Shown one piece after another: positions 53,885 to 63,294 of a stretch of 64,000 bases of DNA. Numbering within the stretch: position 1 is the first letter of the stretch; each line of letters starts with the position of its first letter. The notes beneath the pieces are model-generated. The model was not told the origin of the DNA. It saw nothing but the letters and a program-made list of their open reading frames with translations, and made no database searches. The DNA is from Chara braunii (lineage: Eukaryota; Streptophyta; Charophyceae; Charales; Characeae): positions 2,267,570 through 2,331,569 of the forward strand of contig BFEA01000032.1 of NCBI GenBank assembly GCA_003427395.1. Direction: 5' to 3'. The position numbers were made by a program, and so were the translations under genes.

Positions 53885-54335
53885 TATCTTTTGGAAAAGT
53901 CCATTTGGGTGGTGGGGGGGCAGGAGAGGCCACCCCAATTTGTGAATGGGAGTACGAATTCAGGGGCAATTGTGTAAGATGCTGCTGTGGCCCTGTTTTT
54001 GTGTTTTGGGGGGAAAGTTCCATTTGGCTGGCAGGACAAGAGAGACTAGCAAATTCAAATGTGGATTCCAATTCAGGGGCAAGTATGCAAATGTGGGTGG
54101 ATTCATTCAGGGGGCAAGCGTGTACATATAGATGCTATGCTATGGCCCCCTGTGTCTTTTTTGAGGTGGAAAGTCCGCCGTTCGGGACAAGGAGAGGCTG
54201 CCAAATTCGAATCGGGATTCAAATTCAGGGGCAGGGGTTGTGCATAAATGCGGGCGGATACGTTCTTTTGGCCAAGGGGGTTTCTAATTCAGGGGCAAGG
54301 GTGTAGAGGTGGGCAGATGCGTTTGTTCGGGGAAA
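53885..54335. repeat. Degenerate minisatellite, about 125-155-bp unit
   Basis: Three units with (G/T)GGAAAGT(T/C)C near the start, GA(G/C)AGGC(T/C) in the middle and AATTCAGGGGCAA(G/T) at the end (near 53,895, 54,012 and 54,165). The 172-codon frame across it is a by-product. Confidence 0.72.
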
Positions 54336-54361
54336 GATTAGTCGGTGGCCGTTGGAATTTT

Positions 54362-54680
54362 GGAAAGAGTCTTTTGCTTGCTCCTCGTCCTCTTATATAT
54401 TTTCTACGTTCAACAATCCTTTGGTAGATTGTTAAGTCCTAGCAATCTTTTAGCTATTGGTGGGGTTTTGGATCTCTTGCTGCAGCGCAGTCTGGTAGTG
54501 CATCTGTCTTTTTTTGGGTACACAGGGGGTCATAGGTTTGAATCCTGTCACCTTTTGGGAAGAGTCTTTTGCTTGCTTCTCGTCCTTGACATATTTTCTA
54601 CATTTGACAATCCTTTGGTAGATTACGGGTCTCGCTCCACTACACAACATTCGACAATCCTTTGGTAGATTATGGGCCTC
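54362..54680. repeat. Direct repeat flanking a SINE-like unit
   Basis: GGAAAGAGTCTTTTGCTTGC...CAATCCTTTGGTAGATT occurs at 54,362-54,430 and again at 54,557-54,625. Its end (CAATCCTTTGGTAGATT) recurs at 54,656. The tRNA-like unit lies between the first two. Confidence 0.82.
54445..54553 (+). repeat. SINE-like unit with tRNA-Pro head, copy 1
   Basis: GGTGGGGTTTTGGATCT precedes a tRNA-like part: GCAGCGCAGTCTGGTAGTGC, a T-rich anticodon region, then ATAGGTTTGAATCCTGTCAC. It aligns with copy 2 throughout and with tRNA-Pro(UGG) of plant mitochondria. The anticodon arm is broken by extra T and AC, so it is not a functional tRNA. Confidence 0.7.
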
Positions 54681-54689
54681 GCTCCAGTA

Positions 54690-55440
54690 CATGCAATGAA
54701 CCTCTTAGTTCAACAACAATGAACACACATTCACACCTCATGCATATATGAGATCACACGAAGTTCACACTGAAGACCAGAGAGATTAAAACCAGATGAC
54801 GCAGCTTATGAATTCCAACAAATTTACAAGAGCAATAAGAGTTCCGATTCACCAACGCACAACAGCGCATGTCATAGGTAACCAAACATCCAACATGATC
54901 ACCCAGGTAAGTATCTGCTTCCTCCTTGTTCTTCTCTCTCTGTTGTATCACCCCTCCTTGCTGGTCTTCTCGGTAGCTTATGACCTCGCTGAATCTTCTC
55001 TCCCTGCATGCATGCACACTCACACTGACTTCTACTCGAAGATCTACTCTGAATACACCCACTGTTAACTCTACTAACTCTCTGAAGACTACTACTAAAT
55101 ACTACCGTTTGCTGGCGCAGCTATGGCTGCCTTCTCTCTGCCAGCCCTGTCTTCCTCTCTCTCTTTCCCTCTTTGCGCAGCACTCTGGCTTCAGCGCTCT
55201 GCCCCTCACATTAGCGCACAAGTGCACCAGCACTTCCACACTCTTTGCGGATGAGCCATCTGCGTGAATGTGAGGCTGGCCAGTCCTTTTGTAGTCTTGG
55301 TTTGCACTTCAACTCATGCCAGCCTCTGCTTCTTGGGTCCTGACTGGTTCCGGTATCACATCCCCACGGCCTGTGTGCTACTGAATGTCAAGGCCTGGAA
55401 CCTTCCCGAATTTCCATTGGACTGCTGCTGCTTGGGCCTT
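54690..55440. other. Unassigned
   Basis: Mixed composition with C/T-rich parts (54,915-54,965; 55,120-55,180). No recognised protein in the plus frames at 54,796-55,267. Confidence 0.4.
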
Positions 55441-55444
55441 TGAG

Positions 55445-55790
55445 TCTTGACTTTTCGCTTGTGAACATGACTTTTGACTGTGAACAGTGACTCCTGCCTG
55501 TGGGTCTCGACCTTTGCCTGTGATTCTACTTTTTACTCGTGGGATGTGTCTCTTCAATATGACTTTTCATTAGGAAGCGTGACTCCTACCTTTGAGACAT
55601 GACTCTTGCTTGGTGAATCTGCCTTTTCACTCGTGGGATGCGACTCTCCTGAATGGTTTTTATTATGGGACGTGACTCTTGTCCCTGAGACGTGACTGTT
55701 TGCTGGGTGCCTGTTGGACCAGACTGCTGACGTACTCGATTGTGACTTTTCTGAGTTTGACGAACTCGGCCTTTCCTTGACCTGGGCATC
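55445..55790. repeat. Degenerate short tandem repeat, about 28-35-bp unit
   Basis: Irregular repetition of GTGACT(C/T)(T/C)TGCCTGTGAG-type units with many changes (e.g. GTGACTCCTGCCTGTGGGTC at 55,483, GTGACTCCTACCTTTGAGAC at 55,579). Confidence 0.6.
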
Positions 55791-55828
55791 TGACCCTGAA
55801 GTCCGAATTTGGGGTCTGAATTGTGGAT

Positions 55829-56005
55829 ATTACACAACACTGTACATGCATTTGGACGGTTTCTTTACGGGATAAGAGGCCCTATATAAGTCCTAACAAT
55901 CTCAGCTGTTGGTGGGGTTTTGCATCTAGTGATGTTGCGCAGTCTGGTAGCGCATCTGTTTTGGGTACACAGAGGGTCACAGGTTCGAATCCTTGTCACC
56001 TTGAG
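55829..56005 (+). repeat. SINE-like unit with tRNA-Pro head, copy 2
   Basis: The tRNA-like part at 55,930-56,003 reads GATGTTGCGCAGTCTGGTAG, CGCATCTGTTTTGGGTACAC, AGAGGGTCACAGGTTCGAAT. It resembles plant mitochondrial tRNA-Pro(UGG), but the anticodon loop has an extra AC, the same change as in copy 1. It is preceded by GTTGGTGGGGTTTTG, shared with copy 1, and by ACAACACTGTACATGCATTT, shared with the hairpin at 56,498. Confidence 0.72.
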
Positions 56006-56400
56006 TGAAATCCGGAGTAAACTGGAAGCCTGAGAAAACCCCGCCCGGGGAAGCCTTTCCACCGGCCAGCTTTTCTTGGATTTCTTATCAGCTCCTCCTC
56101 CGGGCTCTCCCACTTTGTGGCCCCTTCTAATATGGACGGACATACAATGGGAAAAGTCGAATTGCACGCGTTCAATCGCATGGAACTAGCACAGCCAGGA
56201 AATCAAATTCTTTGTGAAAATCATAGACACTATAATGTGTTACGCATTCAATCTCATGGAAGTAGCCCAGCCAGGAAATCAAACTCTTGGTAGAAATCAT
56301 CAACATTGTATCGTGTTAATAACGGCTCACACGTGGCATATCGCTAGCATTCATTCCGAGCCAGGATCAAACTCTGCCTTTTTAAAAAAAAAATAGTGGC

Positions 56401-56495
56401 TTAATTTCTGGAATGTAGAATTTGAACCTACAACCATGAGAAATGTTTTCCAGTTCCAGTCAATCCAATCTCTTAGTGCCGTGCTCCACTGCGCA
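56401..56495 (-). repeat. tRNA-like repeat
   Basis: Minus strand: TTGCGCAGTGGAGC (A-box-like) and, about 70 bases on, TTGTAGGTTCAAATTCTACA (B-box with a T-stem). It is joined to the hairpin at 56,498-56,612. Confidence 0.5.
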
Positions 56496-56497
56496 AC

Positions 56498-56612
56498 ACA
56501 ACACTCTACATGCCTTTGGATGCTTTCTGGACCAGGTGCATTCAAAATGCTGGACTCGTCCAAATGCACCTGGTTCAGAGAGATTCCAAAATGCATCTAG
56601 AGTGTTGTCTAG
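56498..56612. repeat. Inverted repeat, about 46-bp arms
   Basis: Left arm 56,498-56,542 and right arm 56,565-56,612. The inner 12 bp (ACCAGGTGCATT / AATGCACCTGGT) pair perfectly and the outer ACAACACTCTA / TAGAGTGTTGT perfectly. Related sequence is at 55,838-55,870. Confidence 0.85.
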
Positions 56613-56669
56613 TGGAGCCAGGCCACTTAGTTAGTGGGGCGTCTAATGTGTGTTCGGATACCAATTGAA

Positions 56670-56745
56670 CATAACCAGGTGTATCGGAGTCTGGGTAGCG
56701 CATCCGTTTTGATACGGAGGGTCATTGGTTCGATCCGTTTTCGAA
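56670..56745 (+). repeat. tRNA-like repeat, copy 3
   Basis: GTCTGGGTAGCGCATCCG, TTTTGAT, ACGGAGGGTCATTGGTTCGA. A seven-base loop TTTTGAT closed by ATCCG/CGGA is seen, giving UUG if read as an anticodon. The acceptor stem does not pair, so it is a repeat, not a gene. Confidence 0.5.
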
Positions 56746-56759
56746 CCATTTTGTAAAAT

Positions 56760-58485
56760 TCCTGTAGTGGCAGCAAAAAGGATGTGTCGTAGCTCCCATA
56801 AAAAGAGTAAATCACAATCAACCGGCATTACCTTTCGCCGCTTGAAAAACAGAATAATACGCCCACTGAGATGTGTCCAAATCTGGCCTTATCTTTGAAT
56901 TTGGTGACGTCTCACCAAAGGGCGCCATAACGGATTTCGGGGTGAACGGCAGCCAAAAGCTGTTTGATTTGCAATTGTGCATGACATAGTCTTTTCTTTT
57001 CCAGATTTTTTTTTTTTTTGTTTTTGGTGCTGGAACTGCCCAGGACCTTGACCGGGACTTTTGTTGGACCAACCCGCGCGGCATTGCTGGTAACCCAGAT
57101 TAGTAATAGCACCTTCTAATTCTGGAAATGACAATAAAAACAGAATATGTGTAGTTAGCACGGACCAAACATCATTCCCTGTGATGCCGTGTGATTTATC
57201 TTTGTTTGCCGGGTTATCTACATCTGGTCAGTACCGCTGCGTACCGCTGTTTTTTTTTTTTTTTTTTTTTTCCCTTTTGGTGTTTATGTCATGGCCCTAT
57301 CACACCCGGCAAAACTCGATGCTGTATCGCCCCCCCTCCCCCCCACCCGACCACCAAATCATTGGTGTGTTTTAGCTTCGTAGTCTGCTCCCACCTGCCC
57401 CTGTCCCCAACCACCAAGTCATTGGGGCGTTTTACGTTTATAGTGTGCTCCTGCCTGCCCCCACTTCTTTTGGCCATCATTCGTACTTGCACATGTTGTC
57501 GCGGCACCTCCTTCTCAGGCTGTCATAGTTCATTTTACCTTCATAGTCTGCTCCTGCCCGCCATGTTTGCAGATGATGGATAGCGACTTGGTCCGTGAAC
57601 AAGATCCAAGCTTTTGCAGTCACCTTCGCTTCGCGCCTTCAAGCACATTCATAGAGGCTCGAAGAGCGGACGCTTCGCGTCCACACTTCTTTCCGACGCC
57701 AGACAGTGCTGCACATGGGCATCGAGGGGAAACAACGATACGACCTGGCCATGTGCTATAGTTGCTCTTTATGGCAGTGTGATAATCTGTGGTTGCTCTG
57801 CTAAGAAGTGGTTGTGTGAATGAACCCTGTGGGTGAATCGAAACCTATAAGAGTGTAGCATCGTGGGGATGTGGACGGCCGTGGCATTGCAATCGGGATG
57901 ACTCTAGCGCGCGCACACCATCAGATTGGTGGAGCATATAAGCCTTCATCACTGTGAGTAGTAGTCAGGCTCCGGATTTGGCCTTTTCAGCCTAGAAGAA
58001 CGTGATTTTTGTTTTTTTGTTTTTCTTGTTTCGGTCGAGAGATTCTTTAGGCCCAGGAACCATGGAAGCTTGTTTAAGTAGCGGGCTGGACAGCAATTTG
58101 AATCACATTGGGCCCATGATTGGGGTCTTGAGACTCTCAACGGATTACTGCTTTTTTTTTTTTTTTTTTTTTTTTTCTGACTATACTTTTATCATTCCGC
58201 TTTGATCTTGTTTAATATCCTACCTTTTGTGGCATATGCGTGTAGGAATAGAGGAAATTTGAGCAGAATATATTCACGATGAAGTAGCAGGAAATGTTAT
58301 TTTCCTTCCTTTGAGGGTGTTTGTTGTAATAATAATCATAAAATATGTATTTCTTTTCTTTGTTTTGGTGTCGTCGTATATCCACGAATGAATACAAATG
58401 AATGTGGAAAAGAAGTCGCCCACCATCTCCCTTCTGTTCTGTGTGAATAAGGCGGCCGGCATTGTTTGCAGGCAAGCCCACTGAC
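56760..58485. other. Unassigned; homopolymers and a small duplication
   Basis: T-runs at 57,010-57,020, 57,250-57,271 and 58,150-58,176. A 56-bp block (ACCACCAA(A/G)TCATTGG...TGCTCC) is present twice at 57,346 and 57,407. No gene recognised on either strand. Confidence 0.45.
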
Positions 58486-58489
58486 TAAC

Positions 58490-58820
58490 TACCGCTTTCT
58501 CTGATGGAGACTCTAATCATGATTAGCAGTACTATGCACGATGTGCATCCCTGTGCATCCCCGGACTGCGTATTTGGAGATTATTTTTGTTTGCCAGCAT
58601 AATAACGTATATCAATTTGAATCACATTAGCAGCGTTACTTCTAGCACTAGACGAGGAGAGTTTGGTTTAGTGGCGGTTTCTGTAATGGAGACTCTAATC
58701 ATTATTTGTATGTGCAACGTGCGCCCCGGACTGCTAATTCGGGGCTTTCCTTTTGCCGTTATATATCAATTTGAATCACATTAGCAGCATTATTTCTAGA
58801 ACTAGACGAGGAGTTTGTGC
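58490..58820. repeat. Two-copy repeat, about 180-bp period
   Basis: GGAGACTCTAATCAT at 58,506 and 58,688; ATATCAATTTGAATCACATT followed by AGCAGC at 58,610 and 58,764; CTAGACGAGGAG at 58,648 and 58,802. Intervening parts diverge. Confidence 0.82.
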
Positions 58821-58829
58821 GAAGCCATG

Positions 58830-59548
58830 GTCAGCCGTAGATCGCTGCTGCATGCAGGATCACTCTTTCAAGCTGATTGTCGTATGTATGTGGTTTCGGC
58901 ACCCATTCGAGCGAGCGGGGACCACGGCGAATATATCACTTAATAGGTCAAAAGTGTAAGATTGTGAATTTGAAAACATGGGCTGGACTCCCATTATTCG
59001 CGTCTTGCATCTGAACTCTGGCGTATCAGTCTAACTTTGTTTTGTGGACTCTTGTGGTGTGGATGATCAAAGACTCTTATGGTGTGGATGATCAAATTCA
59101 AATTATTTTGTTTTTAAGTTTCAAATCAAGGGGGGGAGCGTGGAGTGTGTATAATGGATGTAAGGGACGCTGAACCGGGTTTTCAGCAAATAATAAAACC
59201 CGCGAATTATTACTGAAGTACCTTTTTGCAAATTTTGCGGGACACAAAGAAAGTCTTTGAGTTGCTTCCTGTCATGTGTATGGGAATTATGATTCCTGAA
59301 ATCGATTTGGCATAATACTAACATATAGGGGCTCTGTTGACTTCTGCACCAAGGGGCCAACAATTATTATTATTATCTCCCCCCCCCCCCCCTTCTCTTA
59401 AAAAGCCCAGGTTGTTGTAGAGGTCAGACACTGGAGTCTGGACACATGACAGTTACCTTAGTCCATCGCGTATGTGGCTATCCCGATGGTCCATATAGAG
59501 GGCCCTATTCCTATGACACTCCCTCCCGGCAGTTATTCTTCAAAGTGC
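58830..59548. other. Unassigned
   Basis: GACTCTT(G/A)TGGTGTGGATGATCAAA is repeated at 59,047 and 59,071. C-run at 59,379-59,391. No gene recognised. Confidence 0.4.
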
Positions 59549-59550
59549 CA

Positions 59551-59655
59551 CCGTCTTCACCCGAATAGAACGCCCGGTCATTATAGCTGTATTTGATGCA
59601 GCTCTCAGTCCAGATACGGCCATAATTACTGGGCGTTCTATTCAGGTGAAGAAGG
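59551..59655. mobile_element. Near-palindromic MITE of the TA family, 105 bp
   Basis: Ends (C/T)A-CCGTCTTCACCCGAATAGAA and (reverse complement) TA-CCTTCTTCACCTGAATAGAA. The best-preserved member: CGCCCGGTCATTATAG pairs with the ATAATTACTGGGCG side, and GCTGTATTTG with CAGATACGGC. Confidence 0.88.
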
Positions 59656-59659
59656 TAGT

Positions 59660-61280
59660 CGTCATGTCTGCAAAGCAAAGCGAAGTTTTGACAGGGCTTA
59701 ACTGTTAAAACTTCCTGGCCGTTCACATGCCGAGCCTCACTTGGCAGGCGTGTTTTTTTACGGACTTGAACTCTCAACCTCTAGGCCAGTCAGTCATATG
59801 CGAAGGCATAGTGTGGTCAGCTGTGTGTATTTGTCTGGGCAGGATGGACCATATGTCGATCTCATCTCTTTTTTATTGTGCACGTTGTTTGACCGATTGC
59901 TTGTGGATGATGTTTGACCAATCTGCGGGTGGACTATTTATTTTGGCGATGGTTGCAATTTTATGTTGGTGCGCAGGTTGAGGGATTTGACGATTTCACT
60001 TTGGCGTCACCCTGGGAAAGGTAAATGAAGCTCATTTCGGGATTCTAAAACATTTTATTTATTGCGTCGTGTTTTATTGGCTCAAGCATCTCAAAATTGA
60101 CCGTGATCATCTCATGTAAGTTCATTTTATAGACTGGTTGGCCGCTCGAAAGGCCGTTGGCCAAGCCCATCTCCTAAGGCGTTCCCTGAGCCCAAACCCT
60201 TGCTCAGGGACAAGACACTCGTCGAACAATAAACTCGATGGTTGAATCGCAGGCATCCATCAGTCTACCGAAGTCTCCTGTCGTTGCCAACCCAGCAATT
60301 CAGTGGAATCCCACTCGCCCGCCCTTAACCCGCTTTTATTTCGAGTCTTTGACAATATCTGACCCCTAGGTTATATCGGTCCCAAAGCTGACTGCGGTAC
60401 AGCTTTGGGGGTTTGAACCATTTGTTTACTGGCGCTCTGTATGGCCACAACATAGTCAATGTAGGAGGTCGATTCCGCTACGTGCCCAGTCCTGTAGATC
60501 TAGTTTAGTATTTTAAGGCCTGTGTCATGCCAAAAAAAAAAATGAACTGGTGCGGGAACAATTTCGGCTGGTGGCACCAGCCATTTTGGTCCGGTAGGCC
60601 TGAACTCGAAACTCTCGGATGTACATGTTCTCACTGTTACGCTTTTGCCTGGGGCGCAAAGTGGTGGTTTTGGCTTTAAATCACCACTCCAACGGCCCCT
60701 GCACTGTTTGTTTTCTTGTCCACAAGTACCGGGCCCAAGTCTACAGCGTTCAGGCCTAGTAGAGGTTCGGTGGGGAAGGGTACCACAATTATTTTTCCTC
60801 ACGCCGGCACTGTAGATTTGACGCTCAGGGAAATGCAACTTTCGTTTGGCGAACTAGGTCCGGGTGGAGTGGTGGCTTAAGGAGCGTGCTAGTAAGTCTG
60901 ATTGAGCTGTGCTTGCTGAGGTGTTTTCTGCTCCTTTGCAGTCTTTTGCACAGCCTGTTGGTGAGATTGTTTTTGGGTTTTTGATCTCGCAAAGACCTTG
61001 CCCCCCCCCCCCCCCCCCTCCCCTCCCCCATTTCCCCCCTTTCCCCCCTCCTCTCTCTTGACAGGGGTGACAGAGGGAAAATCAAGTAGTCTGTGGAATG
61101 GAAGAAATGAATGAATGTGACAATATCGGCTATTTCAAAAGAAAAAGGTAGATTGATGCAGACTCTTCTACTCTCCAGTGCCTTGTGGGTATTGTAGAAT
61201 AAGGGCCCTAGTTAGACTAGGGCCTTTTCAACTGTATCGGGCCAGTAGCTTGGTCCTGATTCAGTCGAGAAAGTGCTTGT
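59660..61280. other. Unassigned; C-run and possible tRNA-like remnant
   Basis: C-run at 61,001-61,018 within C/T-rich DNA. On the minus strand 59,760-59,800 reads GGTTGAGAGTTCAAGTCCGT, which fits a B-box, but no A-box partner is clear. The 112-codon minus frame at 60,500-60,838 has no domain. Confidence 0.4.
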
Positions 61281-61481
61281 GTGAATATGCTCTTAAGAGG
61301 AAGGAAGGGTGTGCTCGATGACATTAAAGCGGCAGAGTGTATGACACAATTCCTTCCTGCCAACATGAAGCGAACTGTGGTGAGACGAGGAAAAAATGAG
61401 CACTCAAGCAGTAACCCCAAGCTTTGTGTGGCTAAGCCATGCTGTGACCGTAATGGAAAAAGCCGCATTCCGTCAGGGTAA
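61281..61481 (+). other. 66-codon frame, possible exon
   Basis: Plus frame with balanced composition (VLDDIKAAECMTQFLPANMK and a Cys/Lys-rich end). It is the only non-repeat frame near the candidate exon at 63,295, but no domain was recognised and no clear splice sites frame it. Confidence 0.2.
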
Positions 61482-62029
61482 CCCTTGGCAGGAGTGTGCC
61501 CCCTTGCAGATCGTCGAAGAGTCTCCCAGCTTCAAGTTCCCTTGAAAATTCCGCTTTGCTTTTGTTTTTCTTTTTTTCTTTTTTCTCCGTTTTCCTGAAT
61601 CATTTGCAGTGTTCGGCAATACACGTGAGTTTCACTGGAAAGTTCAAACAAAAGACCACATGAAATTTCCGCTTTCTTTTCCTTTTTTTTTTTTTTTTGT
61701 GTGTGTGTGAGAGAGAGAGAGAGAGATATCTTGTGCAGGGGGTTACTTAACCTATATGTCATGAGTGGTAAATGAGTAAAAGGAGCCGTGGGAGAAAAAA
61801 ACAATTGAAGGTCAAGCAATCACCTAACCAGGTTCATCTCGTAAAACAATAGTGAACTCGAACAAGCATCTTGGGTAGTTTGTGCTAGCGATCGATATCC
61901 ATAATGAAATTAGCAACGAAGAGTAGACATAGAGAATTACCATCAGATAATAATAGAATAGATCCATCCTAGACTTTCGCCCCCACAAGTACATTACATG
62001 TAATTCATGAATGTATGAAGGCCACGAAG
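61482..62029. other. Unassigned; T-run and GA repeat
   Basis: T-run 61,682-61,698 followed by GT and GA dinucleotides (61,699-61,727). The left border of the mitochondrial insert lies somewhere in 61,850-62,030 but could not be fixed. Confidence 0.4.
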
Positions 62030-62116
62030 TGGGAGAGGCAGGATTCGAACCTACGTAGAAATATAACCTTCAACAGACTTACAGTCTGTCGCTTTTAACC
62101 ACTCGGCCACTCTCCC
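62030..62116 (-). tRNA. trnY: Mitochondrial-type tRNA-Tyr(GUA)
   Basis: The minus strand begins GGGAGAGTGGCCGAGTGG and ends with the matching CTCTCCC and discriminator A. The anticodon arm is ACAGA-CTGTAAG-TCTGT, giving GTA. A long variable arm (about GAAGGTTATATTTCTACG) and T-arm GGTTCGAATCC follow, as in plant mitochondrial trnY. Structurally intact in sequence; inside a nuclear insert it is probably not used. Confidence 0.9.
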
Positions 62117-62173
62117 GAAGAATTCAGCATCCTACAGGATTTGAACCTGTGACCTTCAACTTAGAAGGTTGTT
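62117..62173 (-). other. Duplicated trnR 3' part next to N
   Basis: 57 bases identical to 62,175-62,231, separated by a single N. Best explained as an uncollapsed overlap between two contigs, not a real tandem repeat. Confidence 0.8.
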
Positions 62174-62183
62174 NGAAGAATTC

Positions 62184-62257
62184 AGCATCCTACAGGATTT
62201 GAACCTGTGACCTTCAACTTAGAAGGTTGTTGCTCTATCCAGCTGAGCTAAGAATGC
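62184..62257 (-). tRNA. trnR: Mitochondrial-type tRNA-Arg(UCU)
   Basis: The minus strand starts GCATTCTTAGCTCAGCTGGA. The anticodon loop is CTTCTAA, giving TCT. The T-arm is ACAGG-TTCAAAT-CCTGT and the acceptor end AGGATGC pairs with GCATTCT, including one T-G. Base pair 27-43 is A-A. Like trnR-UCU of bryophyte and charophyte mitochondria. Confidence 0.88.
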
Positions 62258-62354
62258 AACTCACCCAAAAGAGTCAACGCAGCCGCCACAACAAAACAAG
62301 CAGCTTATTTTATTTATGTATGCGCTCATCCACGCGTCCCCCCGGACGTGGGGG

Positions 62355-62545
62355 TGGGGTTAGTGTAGCGTTTTTTTCGTAGTTCATGTGTCACACAACC
62401 TAAAATTCTCGTACCAATAGGCAAACCATTATTGATTAAAACAACAACATTTCTAAATAGAAGTGCAAAACACCCAAACCCAAAATAAAAAAAGGAGCGC
62501 AGCTTGTGCACAATCAATTGTTTTTCAAATCTTTGATAGCTACTT
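62355..62545 (-). pseudogene. rpl14: rpl14 fragment (mitochondrial)
   Basis: The minus strand reads VVVLINNGLPIGTRILGCVT and HELRKKRY, the C-terminal part of ribosomal protein L14 (bacterial L14 has PIGTRIFGPVTRELR at this place). Preceding residues IVHKLRSFFYFGFGCFALLF fit the same region, and VAIKDLKNN in another frame just upstream suggests a frameshift near 62,518. The last 15 or so residues are replaced by unrelated sequence. L14 binds 23S-type rRNA at the subunit interface. The gene is rare in plant mitochondria but, from memory, known in Chara. Confidence 0.75.
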
Positions 62546-62584
62546 TACCAAAATGGATTAACAAATATAAAATATCAANAAAGG

Positions 62585-62760
62585 AAATTTGTATATATAC
62601 CAACCCAGACAATCTTTTTCAAATGTTCTTTTTTTTTTAAAATCATACGAACACAAGATTTCGAGTTTTAATCGATATTTGTGGAGTTGATTATCCTTCT
62701 CGAAAAGATAGATTTGAAGTGGTGTATAACTTACTGAGTATTCAGTATAACTCACGTACA
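62585..62760 (+). pseudogene. nad9: nad9 fragment (mitochondrial)
   Basis: Plus strand: EICIYTNPDNLFQMF, then a frameshift in a T10 run, then [38 protein letters not shown]. This is the central part of NADH dehydrogenase subunit 9 (30-kDa type), including the conserved DICGVDYP block. After NSR the match is lost at about 62,758. Subunit of complex I of the inner membrane; this copy is broken at both ends. Confidence 0.85.
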
Positions 62761-62777
62761 CTTCATATGTACGAAGT

Positions 62778-62981
62778 TCAACTTTTAGACCCATTCATCA
62801 AAAACTGTTTTGGATACTTGTGGCAGATTGTTTACTTTTAGGCTGGATTGGATGTCAACCTGTGGAAGCACCCTATGTAACTATTGGACAAATTGCATCA
62901 GTTTTTTTTTCCTTATACTTTGCAATTACGCCCTTTCTTGGTAAACTAGAAGCAAAACTTATCAAAAACCATTGTGCATAG
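62778..62981 (+). pseudogene. cob: cob 3' end (mitochondrial cytochrome b)
   Basis: Frame reads [40 protein letters not shown], then [19 protein letters not shown] and a TAG stop at 62,979-62,981. This matches the last transmembrane segments of cytochrome b, with the conserved GWIG.QPVE block. It begins directly after nad9-like sequence, without the preceding parts of cob. Confidence 0.9.
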
Positions 62982-63083
62982 CTTTCATTTTGAATTGAAT
63001 GTCATGCATGATATGTACCAATTACCCACCCGTTCGGGTGGGGTTTCAATCTTTCTTGTTTTATAGTACGTGTGATAAATTGA

Positions 63084-63185
63084 GAAGTGGCTTGTTTCAT
63101 GTAGATTTAGCTTTCTACAGTGTAGAACATATTATGAGAGATGTTCAAGGAGGCTGGCTACTTCGATATATGCACGCCAATGGAG
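63084..63185 (+). pseudogene. cob: cob 5'-proximal exon fragment (mitochondrial)
   Basis: [34 protein letters not shown] is the segment around the first haem-ligand helix region of cytochrome b (usual [30 protein letters not shown]). It should come about 300 residues before the 3' piece but lies about 100 bp after it. GTGGGCGACC follows directly and could be a group II intron start (GUGYG type). The upstream CCCACCC-GTTC-GGGTGGG (63,025-63,043) is a small hairpin. Confidence 0.85.
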
Positions 63186-63294
63186 CAAGTATGTGGGCGA
63201 CCGTTAGGTTACCTGAAGTTAATTACGAAAGGCTCTAACAAGAAGAAATAAATTATTTAGTGACTCCAAATTTCTGATGTGTGCAATTTTGCAG

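Larger units (their letters stand above)
62030..63240. other. Mitochondrial DNA insertion (NUMT) with trnY, trnR, rpl14, nad9, cob
   Basis: About 1.2 kb of plant-type mitochondrial sequence with two tRNAs, pieces of three or more proteins and no intact protein gene. Flanks have nuclear features (microsatellites left, a spliced-exon pattern right). Frameshifts in rpl14 and nad9 and the cob pieces out of order argue for a transferred, rearranged copy. Two single N (62,174; 62,579) show local assembly doubt, so a misjoined mitochondrial contig cannot be excluded. Confidence 0.82.

Noticed and set aside
53788-54306. 172-codon plus frame
   Set aside because: It runs through a degenerate minisatellite; the repeat explains the open frame.
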